Program-made: the position numbers and the translations under genes | The notes under the pieces: model-generated | What the model was told of the DNA's origin: nothing | Seen by the model: the letters and a program-made list of their open reading frames with translations, nothing else | Database searches by the model: none | Assembly: GCA_012932295.1 (NCBI GenBank) | Contig: JAAONU010000018.1 | Location: 1,916,206-1,980,205, forward strand | Source: Cyclina sinensis | Lineage: Eukaryota > Mollusca > Bivalvia > Venerida > Veneridae | Length of the DNA stretch: 64,000 nt | Reading direction: 5' to 3' | Shown here: positions 37,819 through 49,904 of the stretch, in pieces | Layout: the number at the start of each line of letters is the position of its first letter | Numbering within the stretch: the first letter of the stretch is position 1

Positions 37819-39399
37819 CTGATTTGCAGATGTTTTCCATGTGTTCTGCTAGTGAGTCTCCCAGCTCTTTCTTCCCTGTGACAAATTTATCCTCTAAACC
37901 TGGAAACATTTTGATGACTTCTTCTGAAGAGATGAATACTGCAGGGCTTCTCCTATGAAAGACAGCAAACTTGTCTGAGGACAATGGTAGGAGCTGAAGT
38001 TCTTGAATATGCATAAAGCTGTCTCCATTTGACAGCAAATATTCCAATACATGTAGTTTCTCTGAATGTGACATTGCCATGTACATATCTCTTTCTCGCA
38101 GATAAGCTGCCAATTTCAATGGTGTAAGATCTTCAATATTTGGGAAGTATATCTGGAGTGTCTGAAATAACAAGTTTGGAACATTTGCATATTTCAGTCC
38201 AATTTTTTGCAAACATCTAATAACTGAGTCCCGCATTTCACTTTTGTTTCCAGACAGATCTTCTAAAGTTGCAAAACATGCTTCATGGAGTGGTATCCAT
38301 TCGCTCAAATGTGGGACAAACACAAGATTGCTCATTTTAAGTTGTTCATAAAATCTGTCTACAAGAAGTGTCCATCTCTTGTGTGTTTTTCTTGAGGAGC
38401 TTTCACATAAAGGAAGTAAGTTATAAACTGATGATACAGTTTTTTCATTATTCGAATTCTTTTCAGCATCTTGAATTGCTTCTAAAACAAGCTGTTTGTA
38501 AGCTTTTGGAAGTGCTTCTTCAATCAAGGCCTTATTCCATAATATAGACTTGTCGTCTATTTTCTTCCCTTCCTGCTCATCAGTCTCCCATTTCATATGA
38601 TGCCTGTTCTGGCTTAGAGCAAAATATCCATTAATATGCACTGGTAAACCAGTCAACCTTTCACCCTCTCTAGGCAAAGGTAGGAAACAAAACACGTGGC
38701 CCTCAAAATTTTCTGGAGCTGCATTTACTGGTGCAGCAACTCCAACATAAGGACTGTAACCCAGGCTTTCATCAGAAATTAGTCTCTTGAAATCTGGTGA
38801 TACACTTTCCTGAACAAAGTAGTTTACAATCAGCCATTTTTGTCTTTTTTTCATGTCAGGTGATGAGTTAAGAATTCTCATATGTATTGATGTGTAAAGG
38901 TCCTTGTTTTCTTGTTCATTCTGTGAGTTTTCAATGCTCTTCTTGAAATCTTCACGTTGTTTTCGTACTTTTCCACTTTCATCCTCTATCTCAACACTTA
39001 TCAATTCTTTAATTCTTATTTCTGAAGCATGTAAATCACGAGTATGCAATGATATCCGTTCAATGTTTTTGAGGAATAACAAGACATTTTCAGCTTCAGA
39101 CTGGAATGAATCAAACAAATCATTCACTTTTGTCTCTGTATACAATGTTTCTGACAGTTGAGATGCCTTTTCCCGCAAAGGAAACCAAAATAAAGTTCCC
39201 CTAAAACCATCTGCACCCAATGTGTCTTTTGCCAAATCAAAGGTATTATTCAAAGCTCTCCAGAATGCATCAGGATCCATGCCTTCTTCAGTGTATTCAT
39301 CTAGTGCAGTGACTTCAAGCATTGCATATACTTTCTCCCCAGAAGACTGTTGAGGGTCGATCAGAAGTAACTTGTCACCACTGACAATGCAGGGAAAGT
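37819..39399 (-). CDS. SACS: Sacsin-like gene, main exon of sacsin repeat 1
   Basis: The acceptor CATTTATTTCAG precedes AC TTT CCC at 39399 and the donor is CAG|GTATGG at 37819. It is 1,581 bases long, phase 1 at both ends. The junction codon with the previous exon gives ...SVFHIS-D-FPCIVSG, the usual H-I-S/T-D-x-P motif closing the ATP lid. The exon encodes the rest of the first GHKL module and its downstream sacsin-specific region: FWFPLRE, ENVLLFLKNIERI, WLIVNYF, FCFLPLPREGERLTGLPVHINGYFAL (shown in two overlapping parts, FCFLPLPREGERL and TGLPVHINGYFAL), and the HRRSPAVFISSEE region. The last in-frame residues after the donor are intron read-through. The next exon in the message is the giant exon. 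Confidence 0.95.
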
Positions 39400-39799
39400 C
39401 TGAAATAAATGCATGCATATGCTACCTGTGTTGTTAACTGGAAACGTTTATGATGTGCCTAAAATACTATCAGATTAGGCAGATAATTTCAGGTTTGTTG
39501 AACATATTTTATACCACTTAAATAGTCCCGAATATTTTTATCTTACTCAAGAAATGTGTTTGAGTTTTTTTACCAAAATAGTAGACTTGTATGAAAGAAA
39601 CATTTCCACTACACTTCATCCCTTTCGTCAATTAGTATTAGAAGAAGTTTCATTCAAAGCAAACCCTTCAAGTGAAATATAAGATGTACAACTACAAGCA
39701 TTTTTTATGCTCATGAGCATGATTCCAAGTGCCCTATCAGCAAAGATATTTAAGCAAGATAAGTAAATTTATAAAAGATAAATAACATTTCCAAAATTA

Positions 39800-41100
39800 A
39801 CTAGAGCTATCACTAAATGTGATTAATACCCCCAAAACTCCGCTACAGAACAGAGAAAGTTATCAATTTAGTAACAGAATACTTCGTAAAAAAATTGAAA
39901 AAGAGTTATGGTTGTGGGCAATTAAAGATAGTTGTGGTTCTTGTACATTGCATTTCCTCTCATTGCGCTTGACCATTGTATGAAGTTGCATTGAATTCCA
40001 AAAAAATAGTTTTCAATTTATTCTCCAGACAGGGAAAACTATCAAAGGGCAATAACTGTGCAAACAGTGAAGACAGAGTTATAGCTCTTGTACATTGCAC
40101 ATCCACTCAATGTGCTTGACCATTGTATGAAGTTGCATTGAATTCCAACCACGAGTTTCCAAATTATATTCTGGAAAAGGAAATCCAAGGAAGGGCAATA
40201 ACTCTGCAAATAGTGAAGATGGAGTTATAGCTCTTATACAATGCACTTTCTCTCATTGTTCTTGATCATTGTATGAAGTTGCATTGAATTCCAACCAGTA
40301 GTTTTAAGTGAACAAGGAGTTATGATTCTTTGACACTGTGCTTCCACTCATTGTGCTTGACCATTGTATGAAGTTGCACTGAATTCCAACCAGTAGTTTT
40401 CAAGGTATGCTCCGAATAAAGAAAACCAATAAAGGGCAATAACTCTGCAAATAGAGAATCTGGAGTTATGATTCTTGAACACTGCACTTCCTCTCATTGT
40501 GCTTGACCATTGTATGATTCGCATTGAATTCCAACCAGTAGTTTTCAAGTTTTGCTCCCTACAAAGGAAAACCAACAAAGGGCAATAACTCTGAAAATAA
40601 TGAAGATGGAGTTATGATTCTTGGTCACTTCACTTCCTCTCATTGTGCTGGACCATTGTATATAGTTGCACTGAATTCCAACCTGTAGTTTTCAAGTTAT
40701 GCTCCGGACAAGGAAAACCAATAAAGGGCAATAACTCTGAAAATAGTGAAGATGGAGTTATGATTCTTGGACACTGCACTTCCTCTCATTGTGCTTGACC
40801 ATTGTATGAAGATGCAATGAATTCCAACCAGTAGTTTTCAAGTTTTGCTCCGAACAAAAAAAAACAATAAAGGGCAATAACTCTGAAAATAGTGAAGATG
40901 TAGTTATGATTCTTGGACACTGCACTTCCTCCCATTGTGATTGACCATTGTATGAAGTTGCACTGAACTCCAACCAGTAGTTTTCAAGTTATGCTACAGA
41001 CAAGGTACACCCTGACCGACCGACCGACCAACCGACCCACCGACAGACCAACCACCGGGTGACTCCTATATACCCCCAAACATCGTTTTGGGGGTATAAC
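39800..41100 (+). mobile_element. HINE-like element with ~146-base tandem core and perfect subterminal inverted repeat
   Basis: It starts ACTAGAGCTATCACTAAATG. The 5' motif ATACCCCCAAAAC (39826-39838) recurs as its exact inverse GTTTTGGGGGTAT (41085-41097), which is also the outer arm of a 3' hairpin whose inner arm is ATACCCCCAAA (41070-41080). The core unit contains CTTGACCATTGTATGAAGTT at 39968, 40115, 40261, (40356), 40502, 40648, 40794 and 40940, steps of 146-147 with one truncated unit. A GACCGACCGACCGACC tract (about 41013-41045) precedes the hairpin. Non-coding; minus-strand ORFs here are tandem by-products. Confidence 0.85.
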
Positions 41101-41227
41101 TAGAAATATGTCCATGGGACACAGATGCTCCCAGTATGCTCAAATGTTGACAGATGGTAAGCAGATGGTTAAAATGTAAGAAGAGGCAGATGAAATGTTG
41201 AAAGCAATATAAATGTTGTACATATTT

Positions 41228-42790
41228 AATAGGAGATGTTTGTAAAACATATATGCCCCCTAGCACCTTATCCCTAGAGGCAGCCATGAAGTTCTGAGGA
41301 GATGGGACCAAGCGTTCTATAGTAATTGATCGGAAACCATTTTGTTATTCAAGGACACTGTGACCATGGCTTTTGACCTGGTGACCTGGAAAACTAAAGG
41401 GCTCATCTACAAGTCATGAACAACTTATATGCAAAGTTTGAGGAACATGGACCCAAGCGTTCTACTCTTATTCACTGAAAACCATTTTGCTTTTAAAGGC
41501 CACTGTGACCCTCGACCTTTGACCCAATGATCTGAAAAATAATAATTGTCATCTGCTGATCATGACAAACCTTCATACTAAGTCTTACGAACCTGGCTCC
41601 AAGGATTCCCTGGATATTCAGCAGAAACTGTTTTGCTTTTCAAGGTTACTGTGACCTTGACCTTTGACCTGATAACCCTAAAAACTACAAGGGTCATCTA
41701 ATTGTCATGACCAACCAATATATTAAGTTTTGAGAAGTTGGGCCCAAGCGTTCTATAGTAATTGATCGGACACTTTTTTGCTCTACAATGTTACTGTGAC
41801 CTTTACCTTTGACCTGAAAAGCTACAGGTGTCATTTACTGGTTATGGCCAATCTAAATACCATGTTTTTGAAACCTGGGCCCAAGCGTTCTATAGTTATT
41901 AACTGGCAATCGTTTTGCTTTTCATGGTTACTGTGACCTGGGCCTTGGACCTGGTGACCAGAAAAACTATAGGGTCATCTACTGGTCATGACCAACCTAC
42001 ACACTTAGTTAAAACAACCTGGGACCAAGGGTTTTATAGTTATTGATTGGAAATCGTTTGGCTTTTCAAGCTCACTGTGACCTTGACCTTTGACCTGATG
42101 TGAAAAACTATAGGGGTCATTTATTGGCCATGGACAACCTACACATTAAGTTCGAACAATCTGGAACCAAGGGTTCTACAGTTTTTGATTGGAAACTGTT
42201 TTGCTTTTCAAAGTCACTGTGACCTTGCCTTTTGACCTGCTGATGTGAAAAACTATAAAGGTTATCTACTGATCATGACTAAGCTACATACTAAGTCTGA
42301 ACGACCTTAGATCAAGCATTCTTTAGTTACTAATCAGAAACCATTATGCTATTCAAGGTAACTGTGACTTTGACGTTTAGTTTATACCAAATTTATCTTA
42401 GTTCGATTGTGTAGGAAGCTTTTAGCTTATAGACACACTCTCGAATCTGTTCCTGGAACCAACCAGTACTAAGCAATGAGAGTAAAGTTTCTTGCCCAAG
42501 GAAACAACGGCTTGCCCCTGACTGGGTTTGAACCCGTGCAGCTAGCAATCCTTTGACTACTAGTCTGACGCGTTAAGCACTAGGCCATGCTGCCACCTTT
42601 GACTTGCTGACCTGAAAAACTATAGAGGTCATTTACTAGTCATGATCAACCTACACACTCAGTCTGAGGAAAGTGGGTTTAAGGGTTCTCTAGATATTGA
42701 TCGGAAACCAAAGTGTCTACCGACTGACCGACCGATCGATCAACATTTGCAAAAATGTATGCCCCCTCATCTTTGATGGTGGGCATAGTG
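41228..42790 (+). mobile_element. HINE-like element, second copy of the 6616-8913 family, split by a SINE
   Basis: It starts AGGAGATGTTTGTAAAACAT with TATGCCCCCT at 41252-41261, like the element at 6.6 kb, and ends with a hairpin (TATGCCCCCTCAT ... ATGGTGGGCATA, about 42759-42787) after ACTGACCGACCGATCGATC. The core has the same ~146-base units (GTTACTGTGACCTTGACC type). The 3' hairpin loop region CATCTTTGATG differs from that of the first copy (TTTTTCAAA), so these are sub-families. A SINE is inserted at 42375-42596. Confidence 0.75.
42375..42596 (-). mobile_element. tRNA-derived SINE (family 1, copy 2) with 7-base target duplication
   Basis: On the minus strand it starts GGTGGCAGCATGGCCTAGTG with A-box-like TGGCCTAGTGC and B-box GGGTTCAAACCC, a body with CTTGGGCAAGAAACTTTACTC and GTACTGGTTGGTTCCAGGAA, and an AT-rich tail. 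CTTTGAC stands on both sides (42368-42374 and 42597-42603). Removing the insert restores the ~146-base host unit (TGACTTTGAC continuing into TTGCTGACC), so it clearly inserted into a pre-existing array. Confidence 0.88.
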
Positions 42791-42799
42791 AAAAGATTA

Positions 42800-43635
42800 C
42801 GAAAATGGTGGTAGGGTAGGTAGGTAGGTAGGAAGTTTTAAGGCAGCAAGGCCCAAGGGTTCTCTAGTAATCACCAGAATCTTTTTTCCTCTTAAATGGT
42901 TTTGGCCACTGTGAAAGACCTTGACTTAAACCTAGTGACCTAAAAGACAATAGGGGTTATCTCCTGAACAGACCAACCTGCATAGCAAGTCTGAGGACCC
43001 GGTGCCTAAGGGTTCTCTAGTTACTGATTGGAAACCATTTCTCTGTTAATGGTCACTCTGACCTTGAACTTTGATCAAGTTACCTCAAATGTAAATTGAG
43101 TCATCTTCTAGACATTATGCAGCTGCATTGCAAGTTTAGTGACACTAGGCTGCAGAGTCCTCTAGCTATTCACCAGAAATCATTTTTGAGTTAATGATCA
43201 ATATGACCTTGATCTTTGAGGTAGTGACCCAAGAAACTACAGAGGTCATCTAATGGCCATGACCAACCTGCCTATGAAGGTTTCGGAAGCCTGGACCCAA
43301 GCATTCTGTAGTTATTGATTGTGAAATGTTTTGCTTTTCAAGGTCACTGTGACCTTGTCCTTAGACCTAGTGACTTGAAAAATTATAAGTCTCATCTTCT
43401 GGTCATGATCAACCTACAAACTAAGTTTCAGGAACCTGGGCCCAACTTTTCAAAGTTACTGTGATATTGGCCTTTGACCAAATGACCGGAAAAACTATAC
43501 GATCAAGTTTGTGGAAGTTGGGTTTAAAGATGCTCCAGATATTGATTGAACTATATGTCTACCAACCAATCAACCTACCAACATTTGCAAAACAATATAC
43601 CCCCTCATCTTTGATGGAGGGGCATAATAAAATAA
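42800..43635 (+). repeat. Tandem-core element, same superfamily, 5' truncated
   Basis: It begins after a (TAGG)n run (about 42812-42832). It holds units with TCACTGTGACCTTG(A/T) and ends in ATATACCCCCTCATC ... GATGGAGGGGCATAATA (43596-43628). It lacks the 5' motif and the long GACC tract. Confidence 0.6.
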
Positions 43636-43932
43636 GTGGAAAAGGGTCATAACTCTAATAAAATTGGAATATCATGCACAATATTGAAAGAAACTTGTAG
43701 TTTCATAAGACACATAAATATATGAAAATATGAATGAAATCTGTGCAAGCCTTTTATTTTAAATGTACAGAAACAAAATATGGATGCCCGGATGCATTAG
43801 TACATTGATAGGTGCAACACTTAGTTCTCCATTGCCATTCTTTCAATGGCTGGGTCATAATAAAGATAGGGAAATTAGTTCTGCAATAATTAAACAACTA
43901 AATCACTCAGAATAATTGCAGTGAACCCCTAC

Positions 43933-44080
43933 CTGAGATATGGAATACAGACTTGAAGCCTAAACCAAATCTGCCAACTTTCAATGGATCTTTCTCCTTA
44001 ACACTACTGTATATCATCTGTATACCTTCCCAATCATCGTCTGTGAATACTGCATCATTATATACACATAATGCTGGACC
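43933..44080 (-). CDS. SACS: Sacsin-like gene, exon with the ATP-lid part of repeat 1
   Basis: The acceptor CTGTTTCAAAG precedes GGT CCA GCA at 44080 and the donor is CAG|GTAGGG after 43933. The 148 bases give 49 codons plus one base. The peptide starts [20 protein letters not shown] and ends [16 protein letters not shown], the GHKL segment between the N-box and the glycine-rich lid; the same blocks occur in repeats 2 (GPALWVYNDSLFTEEDL ... KFGLGFCSVYNLTD) and 3 (GPSLCIFNDSYFTKDDF ... QYGIGFNAVYHLTD). This internal agreement leaves little doubt about the call. Confidence 0.95.
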
Positions 44081-44581
44081 CTTTGAAACAGAACAAATTC
44101 AAAATATAAGTCTTTTTTGTAAGGTATTAAGCTATAAGCATATGAGAAAATACTGTTCTTCTTTAGCATAACATGGAGGCATTTAGATGAAAATTAATGT
44201 CAAATTTTCTGTCAATTTCCACTGTATAACTGCAGGAAAACATTGGCAAACTTACATGGCATTTGATGAAAAACATTTCAATACTGTATCGATGTTGGAA
44301 AAATGGTAAAAAGTATCAGCATTATTGCAATCAATTTTCATTAAAGTGTATCGATTGAAAGCAGTTGCAGTCGTATCATGGCATTTGATTGAAAATGTTT
44401 CTATACTCCAAAAAGGATAAGAAATGGTGTAAAACTGTCATTTTTGCCGAATTATCAAAGGGAAACACTGAGATTCTGAGTCACATTGTTCATCATTTTA
44501 TACAGTGAACACAAACGTAACTGCCACTGTATAATCATAATCCTTTTCAAAAGATGAACTGTATAAAGGCAAATAATATAC
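44081..44581 (-). other. SACS: Short intron of the sacsin-like gene
   Basis: The donor is AAG|GTATAT (44582/44581) and the acceptor TTTCAAAG (44082-44081). It contains two related blocks (CATGGCATTTGAT(G/T)GAAAA) at about 44254 and 44377; otherwise unremarkable. Confidence 0.85.
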
Positions 44582-44710
44582 CTTAAAGAACTTTGTGAAA
44601 TAAGTAGTTGTATCACTTGCATCTTCTTTCGAACAGTCATTAATCCTCCTCTTGTCGAACAGGATCTTGACTTCTCTTGCTCCTGCATCCTCTGCATTCT
44701 GAATGAGCTC
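44582..44710 (-). CDS. SACS: Sacsin-like gene, exon with the N-box of repeat 1
   Basis: The acceptor TTCTCAAG precedes GAG CTC ATT at 44710 and the donor is AAG|GTATAT after 44582. It has 43 codons, phase 0 at both ends, starting ELIQNAEDAGAREVKILFD. The N-box Asn and the following Glu-Asp-Ala correspond to QNADDA in repeats 2 and 3; the first Asp is Glu here. The stretch after it (KRRINDCSKEDASDTTTYF) is the variable loop before G-P-A-L. Confidence 0.95.
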
Positions 44711-45594
44711 CTTGAGAAATTATAAAAAAAAATGTTAAAAATATGTGACAATGATGAAAAGGATATCTTGAATATAAGACTAATCAAATGTTCAAATAAG
44801 CCTCCAAAAACAGAAGAGCTAATGTCTGAGAAGAGATTTTCAAAACCCATTAAAACTGAAAAGCTTTTGAAGCAAAAGATGACCAATTAAAAAGCCCACA
44901 ATTACAAAAGGTGGGAAATTTATGTAAATAGCTCCTGAAACAAGAACATCTATGTTATATGCCTGAAGGGTGTTTTTTCTAAGTATGATGAATTTGTGAT
45001 ATAAGGGAGGAAACCTTAGGCTTTGCAATTAAATGGTTTGCTTTAAATTTTGAAATTTTTGTTTTGGGCAACCATTATATGAATTTTGAAGTCTCTAAGA
45101 CAAATGGTTGTCGAGTTACAGAGTGTAAATAATTCTAAACATTTAGGTCATTTTGACCTTGGTCTTTGACATACTGACCGCAAAGTATATGTCATTTACT
45201 CAATGTGTGCAATCATGATATAAAGTTTGAAGTCTCTATAACAAATGATTGTCAAGTTACAAGGAGGAAATTGTTTTTAATGTTGAAGTCACTGTGATCT
45301 TGACCTTTTAAATCCAAAATCTATAGAGGTCATGCACACAATGTGGGCAATGCCCCCTTCAGTCTTATAATAAAGGACACAGATATTCAAACAAGAAGAT
45401 TGGTGGTACTGATGGATGCACCCCAAATGAGTTTTATCCATATTTTGTTATTTTGGTAAGGTCTAGAACAATGCTTCATTTATCTAACTGATCCTAACTG
45501 ATAATATGCATATATCCTCCTGCTAGTGAATCTTAATACAAAGCTAAGTTGAGAGGCTTAACACAAAGCCGTAAGTTCCTGAGAAATAGGTTGT

Positions 45595-46955
45595 AAACAA
45601 GTAAGACTATTGAAAAGCAATAAAAATCCCCTACCAGAAAGGGCACTGTCACACTAAATAGAACAAAATTCAGATATTGACAATCAGCTGAAATCAATAG
45701 TTTGTTTAAAAGATAGATGAAGGTATGTTTTATACAACAGATAATCAAAAGATCACATGCCTATTAAGTGGGTGTGATGTTATAAATAAAATATTCACAT
45801 GTAATACAAATAAATATCTCAATTTTTCAATACAAAGAACAGACTTATAAATGCACCATGCTGTATGATCTATAAGACTTGTATGAAGTTGTCTAGGTTC
45901 TATGTAAGTTCAAAAGTAATAGAAAAAAGACATTAGAGAACAGCAAATAAATAATTTGCTATATTTTATAAGAAAAAGGGGCACAATTTTGTCAATATAA
46001 GAGAAAGAGTCATGGAATGTATTGTGTAAACTAATAATAACACTAATAAAGTTTGTATAAAGTCTCAATCAAATGCATCAATAGTTTCCGGCAATATTCA
46101 AGGAAATGTTGATTTTTGGAAAATTTTCTAAGTGAATAAGGTGAATCGCTTTGTGAAATCAACTGTCAGATGTATGGGACATAACAGTGCAGTGGTCTTG
46201 TGGGTATTAAAACATGTAACAAGTTTAAAATGGATATCTTCAGGGCTTCAAAAGCACATGTATATCACCATTTTTGCAATATTTCAAGTCTATTTGCTGC
46301 CATATAGCAACCAAATTTCTCAACATAGGAACAAAATAAAATGATGTGTATAATCTTTATATTGCAATCTATCCATGTTTCAAGTTTCATGAAAATATTC
46401 CGAGTACTTTTTGAATTATCACAGGATCTAGTTTTTGCAAACTAAGCAGGACAGACAGATGGGAATGCATTGTGTAAACTAATAATAACACCAATGAAGT
46501 TTTTATAAAGTCTCAATCACATGCATGGACAGGTTCAAGAAATATTCAAGGAAATATGGATTTTTGTAAAAATTCAATGTGAAAAGGGGGATAACTTTGT
46601 GAAATCAAAAGTCAGAGTTATGAGACATGACATGTGAACTAATGTTTTGATCAACATGTAGCAATATTAAAATTGTTATCAATAGGGCTTCAAAATTATA
46701 TCACCATTTATGCAATATTTCAAGTCTATTTGTTGCCAAAGCAACCAAAATTCTCAACATAGGAACAAACTATAGAATGATGTACATAATCTGCATATTG
46801 TCATCTATCCATATTTCAAGTTTCATGAAAATAATTCAAGTACTTTTTAATTATTGCAGGATCCAGTTTTTGTGGATGGATGGACTGACACAGCTAGACA
46901 GACAGGGGGCAAACCTATAGTCCCCTCCAGTGATCTGGTAGGGGACTAATAAAAG
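45595..46955 (+). mobile_element. Bounded non-autonomous element (CCCCTACC family, copy 1)
   Basis: The 5' motif TCCCCTACCAG (45627-45637) has its exact inverse CTGGTAGGGGA at 46935-46945, which is the outer arm of a 3' hairpin (AGTCCCCTCCAG 46919-46930, loop TGAT, CTGGTAGGGGACT 46935-46947). The body contains two diverged ~420-base units (GTCTCAATCA(A/C)ATGCAT ... CATGAAAATA). It is preceded by GACAGACAGGGG. It is related to the element at 48037-49383 by the shared body phrase CTATCCAT(G/A)TTTCAAGTTTC and the same ends. Confidence 0.8.
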
Positions 46956-47418
46956 TCTAATGGATGTACTGGCTTGTGATTATAACTCATCACCTTTGGT
47001 GTGCATAACAAAACAAGAGGGCCATGATGGCCTTGTATTGCTCACCTGAGTATGACTTCTTTTAACAAAAGTGGCTATGGTTAACTGACCCCAGATGACC
47101 CATTTTCAAACTTGACCTAGAAATTATTGAAACAATCTTTCTGACAAATTTCCAGGTTATTTGGACTGAAAATGTTACCAACAGAGTGTTAACAATGTTT
47201 TTCCATATTTGGGCTCTATGACCTAGTTTCTGAACCTAGATGTCCCATATTCAGATCTGAGCTAGAAATTATTGAAACAATCTCTCTGACAAATTTCCAA
47301 GATATTTGGACTGAAAAAGTAGCCTTTAGAGTGTTAAGAAGGTTTTTCAATATTTGGGCTCTGTGACCTAGTTTTTGACCAACGATGATCCATATCCAAA
47401 CTTTAGCTACAAATCATC

Positions 47419-49904
47419 AACAAGAGGGCCATGATTGCCCTAGATCGCTCACCTGAGTATTTTGGCTGTAGGTTTGCAGTTAAGCAGTATTTCATGTTTT
47501 AATTGAAAATATGTTAGTAATGTAAATATAAATATGTAAATATGTAAAATATCAATCAATAAATAAAGGCTCTATGACAGAAAGCAGAAATATCTATCAT
47601 AAGCTATGGTGACTTTGATCTTGTCCCAGTGACCTAAAACCCTACCCATGAGTAGAGGTCCATGCAAGGATCCTGTATACCGAATATCAAAGATATTGGT
47701 CTTTAAATAAATGCTCTATGAGGTACAGTATATAAACCTATTTCTAGCCTCAGTGACCTTTAGACTAATCTAATAATTCGAAAAAGCTTGATAAAGTTTG
47801 TTTCATATCAAATCTTAGATCTCAGGGCCTTGTGGTTTCAGACAGAAGACTTCTAAAGTTTTACTATAAAAGCCTTTGTAAAATCAAATGACCCCTGGGT
47901 AGGGGCCAAATTTGACCCCAGAGGCATAATTTGAACAAACTTGGTAGAGGTCCACACGAAAATGCTATGTACCAAATCTTAAGGCTCAGGGCCTTGTGGT
48001 TTCAGACAAGAAGATTTTTAAAGTTTCACTATGTTAAACAAGAGCTTGTCTCAGACAAATCAACAGTCCCCTACCGGTGCAATGTCCATCTCCCTAACTC
48101 TAACCCATATGTGGAAATTGACTAAAGAATTTGTCTGAGACATGCATAATCTCCATATGATCCTCTATCCATGTACAAAGTGTCATCAAAGAAGAAAATG
48201 TCATAGATCAAGGTCATTTAGAGGTTAAGGTCACAGAAATATATGTTGTTGAAAAGGTCTTATCGAAGGGGTTGTTGTGACCAAGTTTGAAGTAATTCTG
48301 TTCAGAAATAAGGAAATTATGGCCAAACTAATAGTTTTTGGACAAGAAAACTTTAAAGGTCAAGGTCATTCAGAGGTCAAGGTCACAGAAGTGTACTTCA
48401 TTGGACTGGTCTTGTCCGAGGTATTGCTGTGGCCAAGTTTGAAGTAATTCCATTCAGTAGTAAGGAAAATATGTCAATGGTAAAGTTTTCGGAGGAAATG
48501 ACTGATAAACGGACGGACAGTTCCTCCTTTAGGTTCATAAAAAAATGAGGTGGATATTCTCCATACTGCCATTTATCTATATTTCACTGGATACAGTTTT
48601 TAGGGAAAGACAAATGTACCAAATTTTTCAACATAGGATGAAAAAATTCAAAGTTCAAGGATGATAATTCTGACAATTTAGGTGCTAGAATTATGAACGT
48701 TGTCACATATGATGTGGGTGATGATAAGAAACCAATATTTAAAGTTTGAAGTAGAAACATAAAGAAATAATGAAGTTATAAACAAAAAAACACATTTTTT
48801 CATGAAAATTCTAAGTTCAAGGGGGATAAATCTAATAATTTTGAAGCTAGAGTTGTGAACCTTGAGGTGCATTATCTTCATACCGTCACCTATCCATACT
48901 TTATGTTTCCAAAAAATATTTTCAGTACTTTTTGAATTTTACAAAAAAACACATTTTTTCATGAAAATTCTAAGTTCAAGGGGGATAAATCTAATAATTT
49001 TGGTGCTAGAGTTGTGAACCTTGAGGTGCATAATTTCCATACTATCACCTATTCATATTTTATGTTTCATAGAATTATTCTTAGGAATTTTTGAGTTATC
49101 ACAAATATTGTTATATTTGCCATATTTTAAGTATTTTTGTTGCTATAGCAACCTAAATTTTCAACATATGAAGAAAAAAAAAAGACTTGCATAATCTCCA
49201 GACTGCCATCTACCCATATTTCAAGTTTCATTAAAATATTTTCAGTAGTTTTTGCGTTATCACGGGATCCAGTTTTTGTGACGGATGGACAGACTGACGG
49301 ACGGACTGACTGGCGGACTGACTGACAGACGGACGGAGGGTAAACCTATAGTCCCATCCGGTTAAACCGGTAGGGGACTAATAAGTTGACCCCTGGGGCG
49401 GGGCCAAATTTGATCCCAGGGGCATAATTTGAACAAACTTGTTAGAGGTTCACAAGACAATGCTACATACCAAATCTTAAGGCTCAGGGCCTTGTGGTTT
49501 CAGACAGAAGATTTTTAAAGTTTTACTATATAAGCCTATATAAAATCCACTGACCCCAGGGTAGGGGCCAAATTTGACCCCAGGGGCATACTTTATCAAA
49601 CTTGGTAGGGGTCCACATGACAATGCTACATACTAAATCTTAAGGCTCAGGGCCTTTTGGTCTCAGACAAGAAGATTTTCAAAGTTTTTCCTTTAAGTTG
49701 CCATAGCAATCCAGAGTTCTTGACGGAAATGAATTTCTTGAACAACTTTGGTAGAGCTTCATGCAAGGAACATCCCAGGCAAGTTTCATCAAATTTGGCT
49801 CAGAGGTTTCAGAGGAGATGTCGTTTGAATGAAATTGATGACAGACGACGGACAAAGACCGGTCACAATAGCCCACCATGAGCCAAAGGCTCAGGTGAGC
49901 TTAA
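47419..49904 (+). mobile_element. Middle element of the nest (level B)
   Basis: It starts CAAGAGGGCCATGATTGCCC with GCTCACCTGAG (47447-47457), and ends with the inverse CTCAGGTGAGC (49890-49900) in a 3' hairpin (AGCCCACCATGAGCC, AAA, GGCTCAGGTGAGCT), preceded by GACGACGGACAAAGACCGG. The body is the GGGGCCAAATTTGACCCC / CTTGTGGTTTCAGAC family, as at 10.3 and 27-29 kb, and differs from that of level A although the ends match. It is interrupted by element C between TTTCACTATGTTA (48036) and GTTGACCCCTGGGGC (49384). Confidence 0.82.
48037..49383 (+). mobile_element. Inner element of the nest (level C; CCCCTACC family, copy 2)
   Basis: It starts ACAAGAGCTTGTCTCAGAC. The 5' motif AGTCCCCTACCGGT (48065-48078) has its exact 14-base inverse ACCGGTAGGGGACT at 49366-49379, the outer arm of the 3' hairpin (inner arm AGTCCCATCCGGT 49350-49362, loop TAA). 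A second exact 14-base inverted pair, TGTCTCAGACAAAT (48047-48060) and ATTTGTCTGAGACA (48129-48142), closes on itself near the 5' end. A GACGGACGG-type tract (about 49275-49338) precedes the 3' hairpin. It inserted into element B. Confidence 0.85.

Larger units (their letters stand above)
39400..43932 (-). other. SACS: Intron of the sacsin-like gene, repeat-filled
   Basis: The donor is CAG|GTAGGG at 43933/43932 and the acceptor TTTCAG at 39401-39400. Contents: a unique AT-rich stretch (39400-39800), two bounded tandem-core elements, one with a SINE inside, and a third array fragment. 43640-43932 shows nothing specific. Confidence 0.85.
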
